NCBI GenBank assembly: GCA_016180955.1
Contig: JACPAD010000002.1
Coordinates: 1 to 45,875, forward strand
Direction of reading: 5' to 3'
Source of the DNA: Candidatus Zambryskiibacteriota bacterium
GTDB lineage: Bacteria > Patescibacteriota > Minisyncoccia > Phycocordibacterales > Zambryskibacteraceae
DNA: 45,875 nucleotides
The notes beneath the pieces are model-generated. The model had not been told where the DNA came from, did no database searches, and saw only the letters and a list, made by a program, of their open reading frames with translations. This document shows positions 30,810 through 40,218 of the stretch, one piece after another. The translations under genes were made by a program, and so were the position numbers. Each line of letters opens with the position of its first letter. Positions within the stretch are counted from its first letter, which is position 1.

Positions 30810-33146
30810 TTATGAGAAGTCTACTACGCCGGTATTAGCATCCCTCAACCAATCTCCGGTTGCTGTGCCAGCGGGGAATGTTACAAGAAGTAATGTGCGA
30901 AGAGTCTGAATATTTGCCGTGTTCATTTCTGTGGCCATCCTCTTTAACACATTTGGAGTATAAGCCCCTAGTACTATCGGGTTAGTCATGGTAGGCATAC
31001 CTAGGGCGGTTATTTCTTTTGGACTGAACTTGCGCAACTCATCTTGAGCTACAGCGGCATTGCCTGCAGCAATAGCAGTATCGAGCGGCTCTCTCCTAAC
31101 AGCCTTAAACTCATCTTTTTGTCTTCTTGTGAACTTGTTGCTCTTATTAATGGCTTCAACTTGACCTCCGCGTAATTGACCCACAAAGTCTTGGTCTGTC
31201 AGATATGCCGGGTTAATCATCTCAAGTTCTGGGTCTGACAAGGCCTTAATGTCTGCAGCTACTGCAGCTGCGCCTGCTCCACCTACAGCCATAGCGGCAT
31301 TAATCGTATTAAATCTCCTTGCCTTAAGTGTGTCTTTCTCTGTCTCAGAAATTTTGTCACTCTTGTTAAGAGCCTCGAGCTGTTTGACGCTAAGAGCATT
31401 TGCAAATGCCTGGCTCTCAAGCAATTTCCTGTTTGAGTCAACAATAGCTTCAATTTCCTTATCCGACATCTTTGCCATAGCCTTTTCCATTGCAGTAACA
31501 GCGCCGGCCGGAGCTCCAAGAGTTGCACCCGCGATAATATCGAGCTCGTTTTGTGCAGCCCTTCCTCTTTCTTGTCTCTTTTTATGTGCCTCTGTACCCG
31601 GTCTCTCAAAGAACTCTTCCACCGCTTTTCTTTCGGCTTCAATGCCGCCTTGTTGAGCTTGGCCAGCTTCAAGCCCAACTCCGGCTAATATGCCGCCTAC
31701 ACGAGAACCGCGAACATCAAACGACGCTTTTCTGGTTTTATCTGCGGCAGCAAGAGTGAGTCGAGCCATCGCACTATCAGGAGACCTTGCTTCAAGTCTC
31801 TTGTAGAGTTTGCTTTCTTTGAAAACTTCAGCTGCTCCACCCAAGCCGTATCTGCCTGCTCGTGCGGCTAGTCCAAATGTTGCACCTCCTGCTACTGTAC
31901 CCGTCGCCCAACTGGTAAGTTTGCCGATGCCACCGCCGGCTTTGTTGGCCCACTCTTTGGCAATCATGAGAGAGGCAATCAAAAGCACGATAACAATAAT
32001 GAAGTTAATGAGCATGATGAATGCTCCGCTGTTGATTGTACCGCCCACCACACTTGCCAATCCGCCAAGCCCCGCTTCAGAGCCGACCGCTGTTGTTCCG
32101 GCACCGAATGATTTTGTAACACCGCTTAAGATGCTAAGTGTTACCCACGTTAGCATAAAGTAAATGGGCGCAAAGAATGACTGCCCCAAGAGAGCGTCTA
32201 CCCACTGCTTTCTGTATTTTTCTATACCCGTGCCACTAGGAAGAATATAGGCAACGAATGCTATCGGCGAGAGAACTAAAACCAATATTAATATGACGTA
32301 ACGGATAATAAATAGGAGCGCTACAGCGAAAAATACGAAGGCCGCGATAAGAAGCATAATCGAACCAAAGACTCCTATGGTAATGATAGTGGTAGAGTTT
32401 AGATTTGGCGCTTCGTAAAGCGTCTGCAGGTTGAGGTGTTGCATGAAAGCGTTCGAAAGTCCTTTCTGCTCTGTCCAGTTGGCGTCAATACTTAGCGCTT
32501 CCGGCGCTATGGCATCGTAGAAGGTCAGAGCTAAAACATTTGAAATGTCGATAACCACTCTGGTAAAGAACAAGCTGAAGTTTATGAGAATGGCGACAGT
32601 CACCACCTTTACAATCAGTTTCTGATTGTCTTGGCTGGCGCCGATAATCTGCCTGATAGCGGCATAAAGGAGCACGAAGATGAAGCCCATGTTGGCGATA
32701 TCGCGCACTACTTTCCATGTTTCGCTTATGGTGGTGAGACTGGCGTAGTTTTCTGAAACTTTGACCACGGTGTAAAATACGGCGCCATTTAGAACAATAG
32801 CGGCAAGGCCGGTCAGATAGCTGGTCAATGTCAATATGAATGTTGCCAATCTCTTCAGTACCCACTCGACAACAGAGTTAGCAGCGTCATCAATACCTGC
32901 AGATAAGGTAGATTGTAGCGGTGCTTGGTTCAGAAAATCACCCAGAGTCTTGCCTTCACATGGAGCGTTCGTTGGAACATCCGGTATTGTTCCATTTGGG
33001 AATGGTACATATTCACACGGCTCATTAGGATTTTCTGGAGACGCATGCACTGTCTGCAGCAAAAGCAGGCCGTTCACTCCGAAAACAATTACGGAAGTCA
33101 GAAGAATTTTAGAGATGCGCGGGAAATACTTTTTCATTGGGTGCAT
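30810..33146 (-). CDS. TrbL/VirB6-like T4SS polytopic membrane protein
   Basis: Multiple TM segments (WKVVRDIANMGFIFVLLYAAIRQIIG, YVILILVLVLSPIAFVAYILPSG) and long Ala-rich cytoplasmic tail. Confidence 0.75.
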   Translation of the reverse strand: MHPMKKYFPRISKILLTSVIVFGVNGLLLLQTVHASPENPNEPCEYVPFPNGTIPDVPTNAPCEGKTLGDFLNQAPLQSTLSAGIDDAANSVVEWVLKRLATFILTLTSYLTGLAAIVLNGAVFYTVVKVSENYASLTTISETWKVVRDIANMGFIFVLLYAAIRQIIGASQDNQKLIVKVVTVAILINFSLFFTRVVIDISNVLALTFYDAIAPEALSIDANWTEQKGLSNAFMQHLNLQTLYEAPNLNSTTIITIGVFGSIMLLIAAFVFFAVALLFIIRYVILILVLVLSPIAFVAYILPSGTGIEKYRKQWVDALLGQSFFAPIYFMLTWVTLSILSGVTKSFGAGTTAVGSEAGLGGLASVVGGTINSGAFIMLINFIIVIVLLIASLMIAKEWANKAGGGIGKLTSWATGTVAGGATFGLAARAGRYGLGGAAEVFKESKLYKRLEARSPDSAMARLTLAAADKTRKASFDVRGSRVGGILAGVGLEAGQAQQGGIEAERKAVEEFFERPGTEAHKKRQERGRAAQNELDIIAGATLGAPAGAVTAMEKAMAKMSDKEIEAIVDSNRKLLESQAFANALSVKQLEALNKSDKISETEKDTLKARRFNTINAAMAVGGAGAAAVAADIKALSDPELEMINPAYLTDQDFVGQLRGGQVEAINKSNKFTRRQKDEFKAVRREPLDTAIAAGNAAVAQDELRKFSPKEITALGMPTMTNPIVLGAYTPNVLKRMATEMNTANIQTLRTLLLVTFPAGTATGDWLRDANTGVVDFS

Positions 33147-34894
33147 GGGAAAGCTTCATCAAGACGGCCTTCATCGCCGGGATTGTCTATCAGGAATCGC
33201 TCAATCTCTTCTGGAGTAGCACAGATATTATTTTCCTCAAGTTCTTCGGTTGTACACGGGAAAGCTTCTGGAATTCTACCTTCATCACCGGGGTTATTTA
33301 TGAGAAATTGTTCGACTTCTTCCGGCGTAGCACAAATATTGTTTTCTTCCAACTCCTCAAGCGTTACTTCAGGAGGCGGTTCTTCAGGCACTACCACATT
33401 ATCCACCGCCCGAATATTTGGTCTGCCACAGTCCCCGAATTTGTTCTTGATGTCTTGGAAGAAAGAGATGTTGTCCGTTACATATTTCTTAAGATTATCT
33501 ATACCCCCTCCACCATTGCCGATTTTTGCCAAGTCAAGATCGTTGCCGTCTCCGGCGAGAGAATCAACCACCTTACCTATATAATTGGCTAATCTATTTG
33601 TGCCAATTTCTATTTCATCGAAATATGGCGCACGATAGTTCTGGATAGCGGCCAATACTGCTTCAACGGAAGAATTTACTTCGCTCGCTCTGTTTGCCCA
33701 TAGCTCAGCATCGGCTTTATTCTTGAAGTTTTCTCCGTCCGATTCAAGTTGGTTGGCATGCGTATTGATAAATGTTTCGAAATCTTGCAGAGCAAAGAGC
33801 GATAAGTTGATTGCTTGGCAAACCGGCACGAAATACGGAGAACTTACGACAGCACTTGAAACAACACATCCTACAGCCGGATTTCCTCCATGATAACAAA
33901 TATCATTGTTGCTCTCCAACAAATTGTCTCTGTCTGCGTCATAGCCGTCCGGTATTCTATCCCCATCAACATCAATGGCGCTGGCCCGGCTACTGGTATT
34001 GGTGCCTAGTTTAGAACTTTTAGAACTCCCACTAGAGCCGCTTGCAAAGAGTCCCTGGGAACCGAAGACATAGCGGTTGAGAAGTCCGGAAGCGAAGGCG
34101 CTGATAAGCTGGTCGATACTTTGAGCCGATATTAATTTTTCCAATCCCGAGCCCAAGGCTTTGTCTAATTGAGTTTTGATTGTTTGCCCGGGTGTCACAA
34201 CTTGTTTGGCCCCGATGCAATCTTTCGTACCCGTTTCATTATTGAGAACCTCAGTTCCTAGACATTTTTCAAAGGAAAGAAAACCGCTGTTCCAGTTTAA
34301 CTGCTCTCTTTTTAGATGGGCTGCACTAGCAATTCTCGAATCCAATTCGACCTGGGCGTCTAAGAAAGCGCCATAGGGGTTATTTGAGCTGTTCTGGGTC
34401 ATGGAGAACCACGCATCCCAGCCGCCTTGGTCAAAGTCGTTGTAGAAAGCGTCGATATTGGCGACTGCGTCAGTCAAGGTGCACTGGAATTGTCTTCTCT
34501 GAAGGTACTGTTTCTGAAGAGCGAGCCGAATCTGCGTTTGAAACGGCGAACAGAGGAAATTCAGGTCGCTGCCGGCAATGAAATCGCCGGCAATTCCGTC
34601 AGCCAAGTCCGTGAAATATTGTTTGGGATTAGTAACATAAGCCGGGTTACCGTCAAATCCACTTTGAGCCCAGTTGACGGTTGAGCGTACCATATCGTCA
34701 ATCATTTTCTGTGCCACCTGCCGACCGATTTTTTCATATAAATATTGGAGAATCTGAGGAATACTTTCCAAGTTAAGATCCCCAATGCCAAATAAAGCAT
34801 CAGCTTTTTTGGCTTGGTGTGGGAGATAAAAGAACGGAGTAACTACGGATAGAATTAAGATAAATGTCAGAAATTTCTTAGTCATAGTGTTCAT
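33134..34894 (-). CDS. secreted T4SS-cluster protein with Ca-binding-like motif and C-terminal tandem repeats
   Basis: Signal peptide; DVDGDRIPDGYDADRDN; two ~37-aa repeats LEENNICATPEE(V/I)E(Q/R)FLI(N/D)NPGDEGR..EAFPCT. Confidence 0.75.
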   Translation of the reverse strand: MNTMTKKFLTFILILSVVTPFFYLPHQAKKADALFGIGDLNLESIPQILQYLYEKIGRQVAQKMIDDMVRSTVNWAQSGFDGNPAYVTNPKQYFTDLADGIAGDFIAGSDLNFLCSPFQTQIRLALQKQYLQRRQFQCTLTDAVANIDAFYNDFDQGGWDAWFSMTQNSSNNPYGAFLDAQVELDSRIASAAHLKREQLNWNSGFLSFEKCLGTEVLNNETGTKDCIGAKQVVTPGQTIKTQLDKALGSGLEKLISAQSIDQLISAFASGLLNRYVFGSQGLFASGSSGSSKSSKLGTNTSSRASAIDVDGDRIPDGYDADRDNLLESNNDICYHGGNPAVGCVVSSAVVSSPYFVPVCQAINLSLFALQDFETFINTHANQLESDGENFKNKADAELWANRASEVNSSVEAVLAAIQNYRAPYFDEIEIGTNRLANYIGKVVDSLAGDGNDLDLAKIGNGGGGIDNLKKYVTDNISFFQDIKNKFGDCGRPNIRAVDNVVVPEEPPPEVTLEELEENNICATPEEVEQFLINNPGDEGRIPEAFPCTTEELEENNICATPEEIERFLIDNPGDEGRLDEAFPCTQ

Positions 34895-35643
34895 ATGCCA
34901 GCTTCTGTAAGTTTTCGGCTGATTTCTGACAAGATCGCTACTTCCCTATTCGTACTGTTGCTAAGAGAAATTAATCCGGCGAATGCTTTGGCTGAATCTG
35001 TTTCGGTGTTAGCAATCGCTTTCATAGACTCGGTATTTAGCAAATAGGTATTGATTAACTCTACATGCAGTGTGGCAAGCGCTGATGGCACAACCATGTT
35101 CTTCAGCTTTGAAGCCGTATCGCTGTATATTGTGCTAGTGTCTGATGTCAGGGAGTAAAGGGTTGAATCGAGAACACCTATTTCTATTCCACTGTATTTT
35201 TTCTGGATACTCTCACTATATTTTTGGTGTATTTTGATAATCTCGTCCGCATACTTCTGGAAGCTTTCTTTACTATCAGAGACAATGTTGAGGTCTGTAG
35301 AATTTATAATTTGCGCTGTAGTCAAGCCAGGAATCCCATCTATGTATTTTTCTGCTAAGGTAGCTATTGTCTCCTCGGAGGATTGGCCGCTGGTAGCCAG
35401 GTCGACATACTCAAGAATTAGTTGCTGTCCCAAAAGATCTGTTTTTGGCAGCGATTTTACCGCCGTGGCGACCGCATTGCTCTCTGGTTTTAGGAAATAA
35501 TCCAGAAGTCCGTCTTCTTTCGCGCTTGGCTCAACAAGTGTCAGTTCGTAATTGACGGTCGCGCCATCACTCAAGCGAATCCAAAGAGCGCTTCCGATAA
35601 GAAAGATAGAAACAAAGAGCGCCAAATTAATCCGGGCGTGCAT
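34891..35643 (-). CDS. secreted hypothetical protein in T4SS cluster
   Basis: MHARINLALFVSIFLIGSALWIRLSDG signal anchor; TATAAT 6 nt before ATG at 35643. Confidence 0.7.
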   Translation of the reverse strand: MHARINLALFVSIFLIGSALWIRLSDGATVNYELTLVEPSAKEDGLLDYFLKPESNAVATAVKSLPKTDLLGQQLILEYVDLATSGQSSEETIATLAEKYIDGIPGLTTAQIINSTDLNIVSDSKESFQKYADEIIKIHQKYSESIQKKYSGIEIGVLDSTLYSLTSDTSTIYSDTASKLKNMVVPSALATLHVELINTYLLNTESMKAIANTETDSAKAFAGLISLSNSTNREVAILSEISRKLTEAGI

Positions 35644-35650
35644 GCCCAAA

Positions 35651-36466
35651 TTATAACAGAGAAATTGCCAATTTTTGCCACATTTCGGGGGAAATCTCCT
35701 CGGCGCGGGCATTTTCACTCAAATTAAGCATCTCAAATGTCTTTTTAATCCGGTTTTTGTCAAAAATAACGCCGAGATTTGAAGAAAGTTTCTTCCTTTT
35801 TGATTGAAACCCCGCTTTTACAAGCTTAAAAAATTTCTCCTCACTTGGAAGCTCAACCTCCAAGTTGTTATTCTTAGGCGTATTTTGAAAGAAATCTTTG
35901 GAAATCCTGTCAATTTTAATAATGGCCGAATCTACCTTTGGTGCGGGTACAAAAGAGCCGGCTCTGACAGTCTCGACATACCGTGGGGTCCCATAAGCTT
36001 TAACAGATATAGACAAAATACTTTCTTTCTGGTTTTGGGCTACTATTCTTTGTGCTACCTCTTTTTGCACCAGGAGCACCAAGCTCTCTGGCTGGTATTC
36101 AGATGATAAAAATTTTTCGAGGATGGCGCCGGTAATGTTATAGGGAATGTTTGCCACTAGCTTATAGGTGCTAGGTTCTAGCTGATAGTTTTTAAAATCA
36201 AAATCCAGAATATCATCGTGAATTAAATTCAATTGCCCGGATGAAATTTCTTTGTGAAATTTGTCTCTTAAAAATTCGTAAAGTTCGTCATCTTTTTCTA
36301 CCGCCGTCACCTCTGCTCCCGTTTGCAAAAGTTTTTCCGTCAAAACTCCCCGCCCCGGCCCGATTTCAAGAATCAAATCTTCAGGCGAAATTTTCCCCGC
36401 CTCAATAATCTTATTGAGTGCTCTCTCGCTTCTCAAAAAATGCTGCCCCAAAGATTTTTTAACCCG
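35651..36466 (-). CDS. rsmA: 16S rRNA dimethyladenosine transferase (KsgA) with in-frame REP insertion
   Basis: KSLGQHFLRSERALNKIIEAGKISPEDLILEIGPGRGVLTEKLL; LVANIPYNITGAIL; segment NTPKNNNLEVELPS is encoded by a REP copy. Confidence 0.93.
   Translation of the reverse strand, partial: RVKKSLGQHFLRSERALNKIIEAGKISPEDLILEIGPGRGVLTEKLLQTGAEVTAVEKDDELYEFLRDKFHKEISSGQLNLIHDDILDFDFKNYQLEPSTYKLVANIPYNITGAILEKFLSSEYQPESLVLLVQKEVAQRIVAQNQKESILSISVKAYGTPRYVETVRAGSFVPAPKVDSAIIKIDRISKDFFQNTPKNNNLEVELPSEEKFFKLVKAGFQSKRKKLSSNLGVIFDKNRIKKTFEMLNLSENARAEEISPEMWQKLAISLL
35843..35865. repeat. REP-like hairpin, copy A (inside rsmA)
   Basis: ACTTGGAAGCTCAACCTCCAAGT, identical to copies B and C. Confidence 0.9.
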
Positions 36467-37145
36467 CATATATACTTGGAAGCTCAACCTCCAAGTTGTT
36501 ATTTTTAGGTATATTTTCAAGTTCAATTACCACGTCTGCTCTCTTTTTTAAAATAGCTTTCAATGTACTTTCCGCAAATTTCTCAAATTCTTCTCTTGAT
36601 TTAAATTGTCCCAGTAACATTTCTTTTGAGCAAATGCTTGGATAAGCGTCGTCCATATATTCGCCCCAGCTAGAAAGGAAGAAGTTCTTACCCTCTTTTA
36701 ACTTATGAACTTTATAATTTAAATTTACATACACGCCCGCATGTAGCAGGTATTCGTTAGAACTAATATGGTTGGCCTTAAATCTCCCTTGAAACAACGC
36801 CCCGCTTCTCAAGTGTTTTTCATTAAAATATTTTGTGAACCCGGTGCCAAGCCGGTGCATAAACTTTTCAATGCCACGTTCTGCGACTTGCGTGAGAATA
36901 AAGTGGAAATGGTTGGGGTTTAGACAATAAGCTACGAATTCTATCAGCGGTCTGACAGGCTTATCAGACTTATCAAAAGATTTTTCATAAATACTGCCAA
37001 TTGGTTCAACTGTATTAAACTCCACCATACTATGGAAAAATCTTTCTAAATCATTTCTATCAGAAAATATAGACCTTTTATCTACTCCTCTATTGTAAAT
37101 ATGATAAAGTTCCCTCTCTACGAATGGCACCTTTCTTATACTCAT
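36459..37145 (-). mobile_element. REP-associated tyrosine transposase (RAYT / Y1 transposase) gene
   Basis: VERELYHIYNRGVDKRSIF, FVAYCLNPNHFHFILTQ (HUH-type HFH), GALFQGRFKANHISSNEYLLHAGVYVNLN. Confidence 0.9.
36474..36496. repeat. REP-like hairpin, copy B (3' end of RAYT gene, just upstream of rsmA)
   Basis: ACTTGGAAGCTCAACCTCCAAGT. Confidence 0.9.
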
Positions 37146-37166
37146 GGCAACATCTTACCACTTCTT

Positions 37167-37189
37167 ACTTGGAAGCTCAACCTCCAAGT
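37167..37189. repeat. REP-like hairpin, copy C (between helicase stop and RAYT start)
   Basis: ACTTGGAAGCTCAACCTCCAAGT. Confidence 0.9.
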
Positions 37190-37191
37190 GG

Positions 37192-39171
37192 CTAGAAATC
37201 GATGTTTAATAGAGGTTTGCGCAGACGGCTGGTTTCTTCCAAGTTTCCCTCCTCGACTAATTCTTGCGGGATATCGGAGATAAATTCGGAAGGCATGTTG
37301 ACAATCTGTCTTCCGAACATGCTGCGTACTTGCGCATAGGTAAGAATCACTTTTTTCCTCGCGCGAGTGAGCGCCACGTAGAAAAGCCGTCTCTCCTCCT
37401 CTGCTTCTTCCGGAGTTAAATAATCTTCATTCGTTTTCTTATTAGGGAGTTGTACCCGCTCATGTGGGAACAACCCTTCTTCAAGTCCGGCGATAAAGAC
37501 GACGTCGAACTCAAGTCCTTTGGCGGCATGCACCGTCATCAGCCGCACCGCTTTTTGTTCTTCTTTGAGCTCGTCTTGATCACTTTGGAGCGCCGAGTCC
37601 GTAAGAAGCGCCAAAATACCTTCTTCTGGCAAAAGAGTATCATATCGAGCGGCGAAGTTTACCAATTCGTACGCATTCTCCAGTCGCGTGGCGCCGTCTT
37701 CTCCGCTTGTTTTCCACTCCTCCTCCAATCCGGAACGCTTGATGATGAAAGCGACAGTTTCGCTCGGTTTTTTCTCCTGCGCGAACCCGTCAACCTCCTT
37801 AAGAATCGTACGGAAGCTCGAGAGTTTCGCGCGCGTGGGTATCGGCAAGTCGCTCTCCATGCCGGAAAACACCTTCGCAATGGTAGTCTTCCCTATGCCG
37901 CGCGCTGGAACATTAATAATGCGTTTTAAGTCTGCCAGACTCTCTGGATTAAGTGCGGCGCGGAGATACGAGAGCAAATCTTTAACCTCCTTGCGCTCGA
38001 AGAAGCGAGTCCCGAGAATCTGGTAAGGAATGGCATGTTTTAGAAATGCTTCTTCCAAAACGCGTGACTGGAAGTTGGCCCGATAAAGCACTGCTATCTC
38101 ATCAGCGGGAATCCCTCTGATCATCAATTCTTTCGCCTTACTCGCGATAAATTCCGCCTCGTCTGTCTCATCGAGATTTGTGAAGACACCGATCTTTTCT
38201 CCCCCGGCGTTAGCGGTGTAAAGGTTCTTTGGTCGCCTAATTTTGTTTTTCTCTATCACGGCATTGGCCGCCTCCAGAATATTTTTAGTCGAACGGTAGT
38301 TTTCTTCCAGAGTGATGACGGTGGTGTGAGGGTAGTCGTGCTCAAAAGCCAAAATGTTTTTGAGTTCGGCGCCGCGCCATGAGTAAATATTTTGGTCGAT
38401 ATCGCCGACGGCGCAAATATTGCACTCGGGACCGACGAGCATTTTGGAAATTTCATATTGGACGCGATTGGTATCCTGGTACTCGTCGATATGAATGTGG
38501 CGCCAGACATTCTGGTAATATTCTCTGATATTCCCTTTTTCTCTTAAAAGACTCTCCGTTTTTAACAGAAGGTCGTCGAAGTCCAGCGCATTATCTCTTT
38601 TCAATATTCGTTCGTATTCCGGCCAGACTTGAGCTACCACTTCGGCAATATAGCTGTGTCTATCGTTAAAGCTGGCCCATTCTTCAAAAGTGACACCGCG
38701 GCTTTTTTCTTTTGAAATAATGCTTAAGATGCGTCCCGGGTCGTGAGTTTTGGGATCGAAGCCAAGATTTACCAGTGCCTCTTTGACCGCACGTTTACTG
38801 TCATCGCGATCGAAGATGGCGAAGTGCCTCGTTACTCCGGCCGCGTGGGAGTGCTCGCGTAAAATATGTACACCGAGAGAGTGGAAAGTGCTTACGAACG
38901 GTCTTTCACTCATTGAAACTGGCCGGTTGATAGCCGGATCTTTTTGGAGCCCCAGTTCGATTCTCTCCCGCATCTCTCTTGCCGCTTTGTTGGTAAATGT
39001 GATGGCCAGTATTGAACTGGGAGCTACCCCGCATTTAACTAAATACCTGATTCTCTCGACTATGGTCTTAGTTTTGCCGGCACCGGCACCCGCAAGGATT
39101 AAAACTGGTCCGACGGTGGTCTCGACCGCTCTTTTCTGCTCGGAATTCAAAGGTTGATAAGTCACTGGCAC
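37192..39171 (-). CDS. UvrD/PcrA-family superfamily 1 helicase
   Basis: LILAGAGAGKTKTIVERIRYLV, AITFTNKAAREMRERI, DEYQDTNRVQYEI, EENYRSTKNILEAAN, LMTVHAAKGLEFDVVFIAGLEEGLFPH, ALTRARKKVILTYA. Confidence 0.95.
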   Translation of the reverse strand: MPVTYQPLNSEQKRAVETTVGPVLILAGAGAGKTKTIVERIRYLVKCGVAPSSILAITFTNKAAREMRERIELGLQKDPAINRPVSMSERPFVSTFHSLGVHILREHSHAAGVTRHFAIFDRDDSKRAVKEALVNLGFDPKTHDPGRILSIISKEKSRGVTFEEWASFNDRHSYIAEVVAQVWPEYERILKRDNALDFDDLLLKTESLLREKGNIREYYQNVWRHIHIDEYQDTNRVQYEISKMLVGPECNICAVGDIDQNIYSWRGAELKNILAFEHDYPHTTVITLEENYRSTKNILEAANAVIEKNKIRRPKNLYTANAGGEKIGVFTNLDETDEAEFIASKAKELMIRGIPADEIAVLYRANFQSRVLEEAFLKHAIPYQILGTRFFERKEVKDLLSYLRAALNPESLADLKRIINVPARGIGKTTIAKVFSGMESDLPIPTRAKLSSFRTILKEVDGFAQEKKPSETVAFIIKRSGLEEEWKTSGEDGATRLENAYELVNFAARYDTLLPEEGILALLTDSALQSDQDELKEEQKAVRLMTVHAAKGLEFDVVFIAGLEEGLFPHERVQLPNKKTNEDYLTPEEAEEERRLFYVALTRARKKVILTYAQVRSMFGRQIVNMPSEFISDIPQELVEEGNLEETSRLRKPLLNIDF

Positions 39172-39206
39172 ACTATAACACGAAGGGGTATAATGTATTT
39201 ACATCA

Positions 39207-40178
39207 ATGAAAGAACGTGGTCGCGTGGCTCTGTTGAGCCATTTTGTCATCTTAGGCCTTGTTGTGCCCCTCTTAGCTTCCGCTAAGCCTTTAGTGCTTA
39301 TTCCTGAGTCTAAGGAATCCGGCAACTCGCAGACCATGAACCTTCTGGAGGGCTATTTGAATACTAATCCAACCAGTATTGGCGGAGCTTTCGTGACTAT
39401 TATCGATGATACCGCACTTTCCGCCGAGGGGGATGATGGAAGCACTTTCGTCGACCCTGGTAAATCCGGTACCGGAGCGATCAGCGTCTATGTGGTGCGC
39501 CAAGGCGACACCTTGGGAGAAATTGCCGAGATGTTCGGTGTCTCGGTCAATACCATAAGATGGGCCAACGACCTTAAGAGCAATACTTTGAAGGTCGGCC
39601 AAGAGCTCGTCATTCTCCCCATCTCTGGCGTGCGTCACACTGTAAAATCGGGTGATACGTTAGAGTCCGTTGCCAAGAAATATAAGGCAGACCTCGATGA
39701 TATTCTTTCGTACAACAACATTCCGGCGAGTGCGAAGCTTGCTGTAGGCGACGTCATCATCATTCCCGATGGCGTTATGAGCTCGACTCAGACCTCTATC
39801 GCTTCTCAAACTAGTAACAATCAGACTGTCGCTTCCGGTTATTATTTAAGACCTATCTCGGGTGGGCGCAAGAGCCAAGGTCTCCACGGTCGCAACGGAG
39901 TCGACCTTGCTGCTCCAGTGAGCACCCCAATTCTTGCTTCCGCTGCCGGCAAAGTGATTATCTCCCGCATTGGCGGGTGGAACGGCGGTTACGGCACCTA
40001 TGTGGTTATAAGCCACTCTAACGGCACCCAGACTCTCTACGCCCACATGAGTATCAATAGAGTAGCGGTCAGCCAGTATGTGGACCAAGGCGAAGTAATC
40101 GGCGCCATCGGTCTTACTGGTAAAACTACCGGCCCCCACCTCCACTTCGAAATCCGCGGCGCCCGAAATCCGTTCTAA
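39207..40178 (+). CDS. LysM-domain M23-family metallopeptidase
   Basis: Two LysM domains (VVRQGDTLGEIAEMFGVSVNTIRWAND; HTVKSGDTLESVAKKYKADLDDILSYNNI) and HGRNGVDLAAPVSTPILASAAGKVI...LYAHM...GPHLHFEIR. Confidence 0.93.
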   Translation: MKERGRVALLSHFVILGLVVPLLASAKPLVLIPESKESGNSQTMNLLEGYLNTNPTSIGGAFVTIIDDTALSAEGDDGSTFVDPGKSGTGAISVYVVRQGDTLGEIAEMFGVSVNTIRWANDLKSNTLKVGQELVILPISGVRHTVKSGDTLESVAKKYKADLDDILSYNNIPASAKLAVGDVIIIPDGVMSSTQTSIASQTSNNQTVASGYYLRPISGGRKSQGLHGRNGVDLAAPVSTPILASAAGKVIISRIGGWNGGYGTYVVISHSNGTQTLYAHMSINRVAVSQYVDQGEVIGAIGLTGKTTGPHLHFEIRGARNPF

Positions 40179-40218
40179 ATTCTTTGCGTATTTGTTTTCC
40201 AGATCCTAGAATGATAGG

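Noticed and set aside
33137-33592. 151-aa plus ORF opposite the tandem-repeat protein
   Set aside because: Antisense to the repeat; its own repeats merely mirror the coding strand.
24841-35643. Integrative conjugative element or prophage
   Set aside because: No integrase, relaxase, VirD4 or phage structural genes seen; cluster is flanked by core genes and fits a chromosomal CPR T4SS-like locus.
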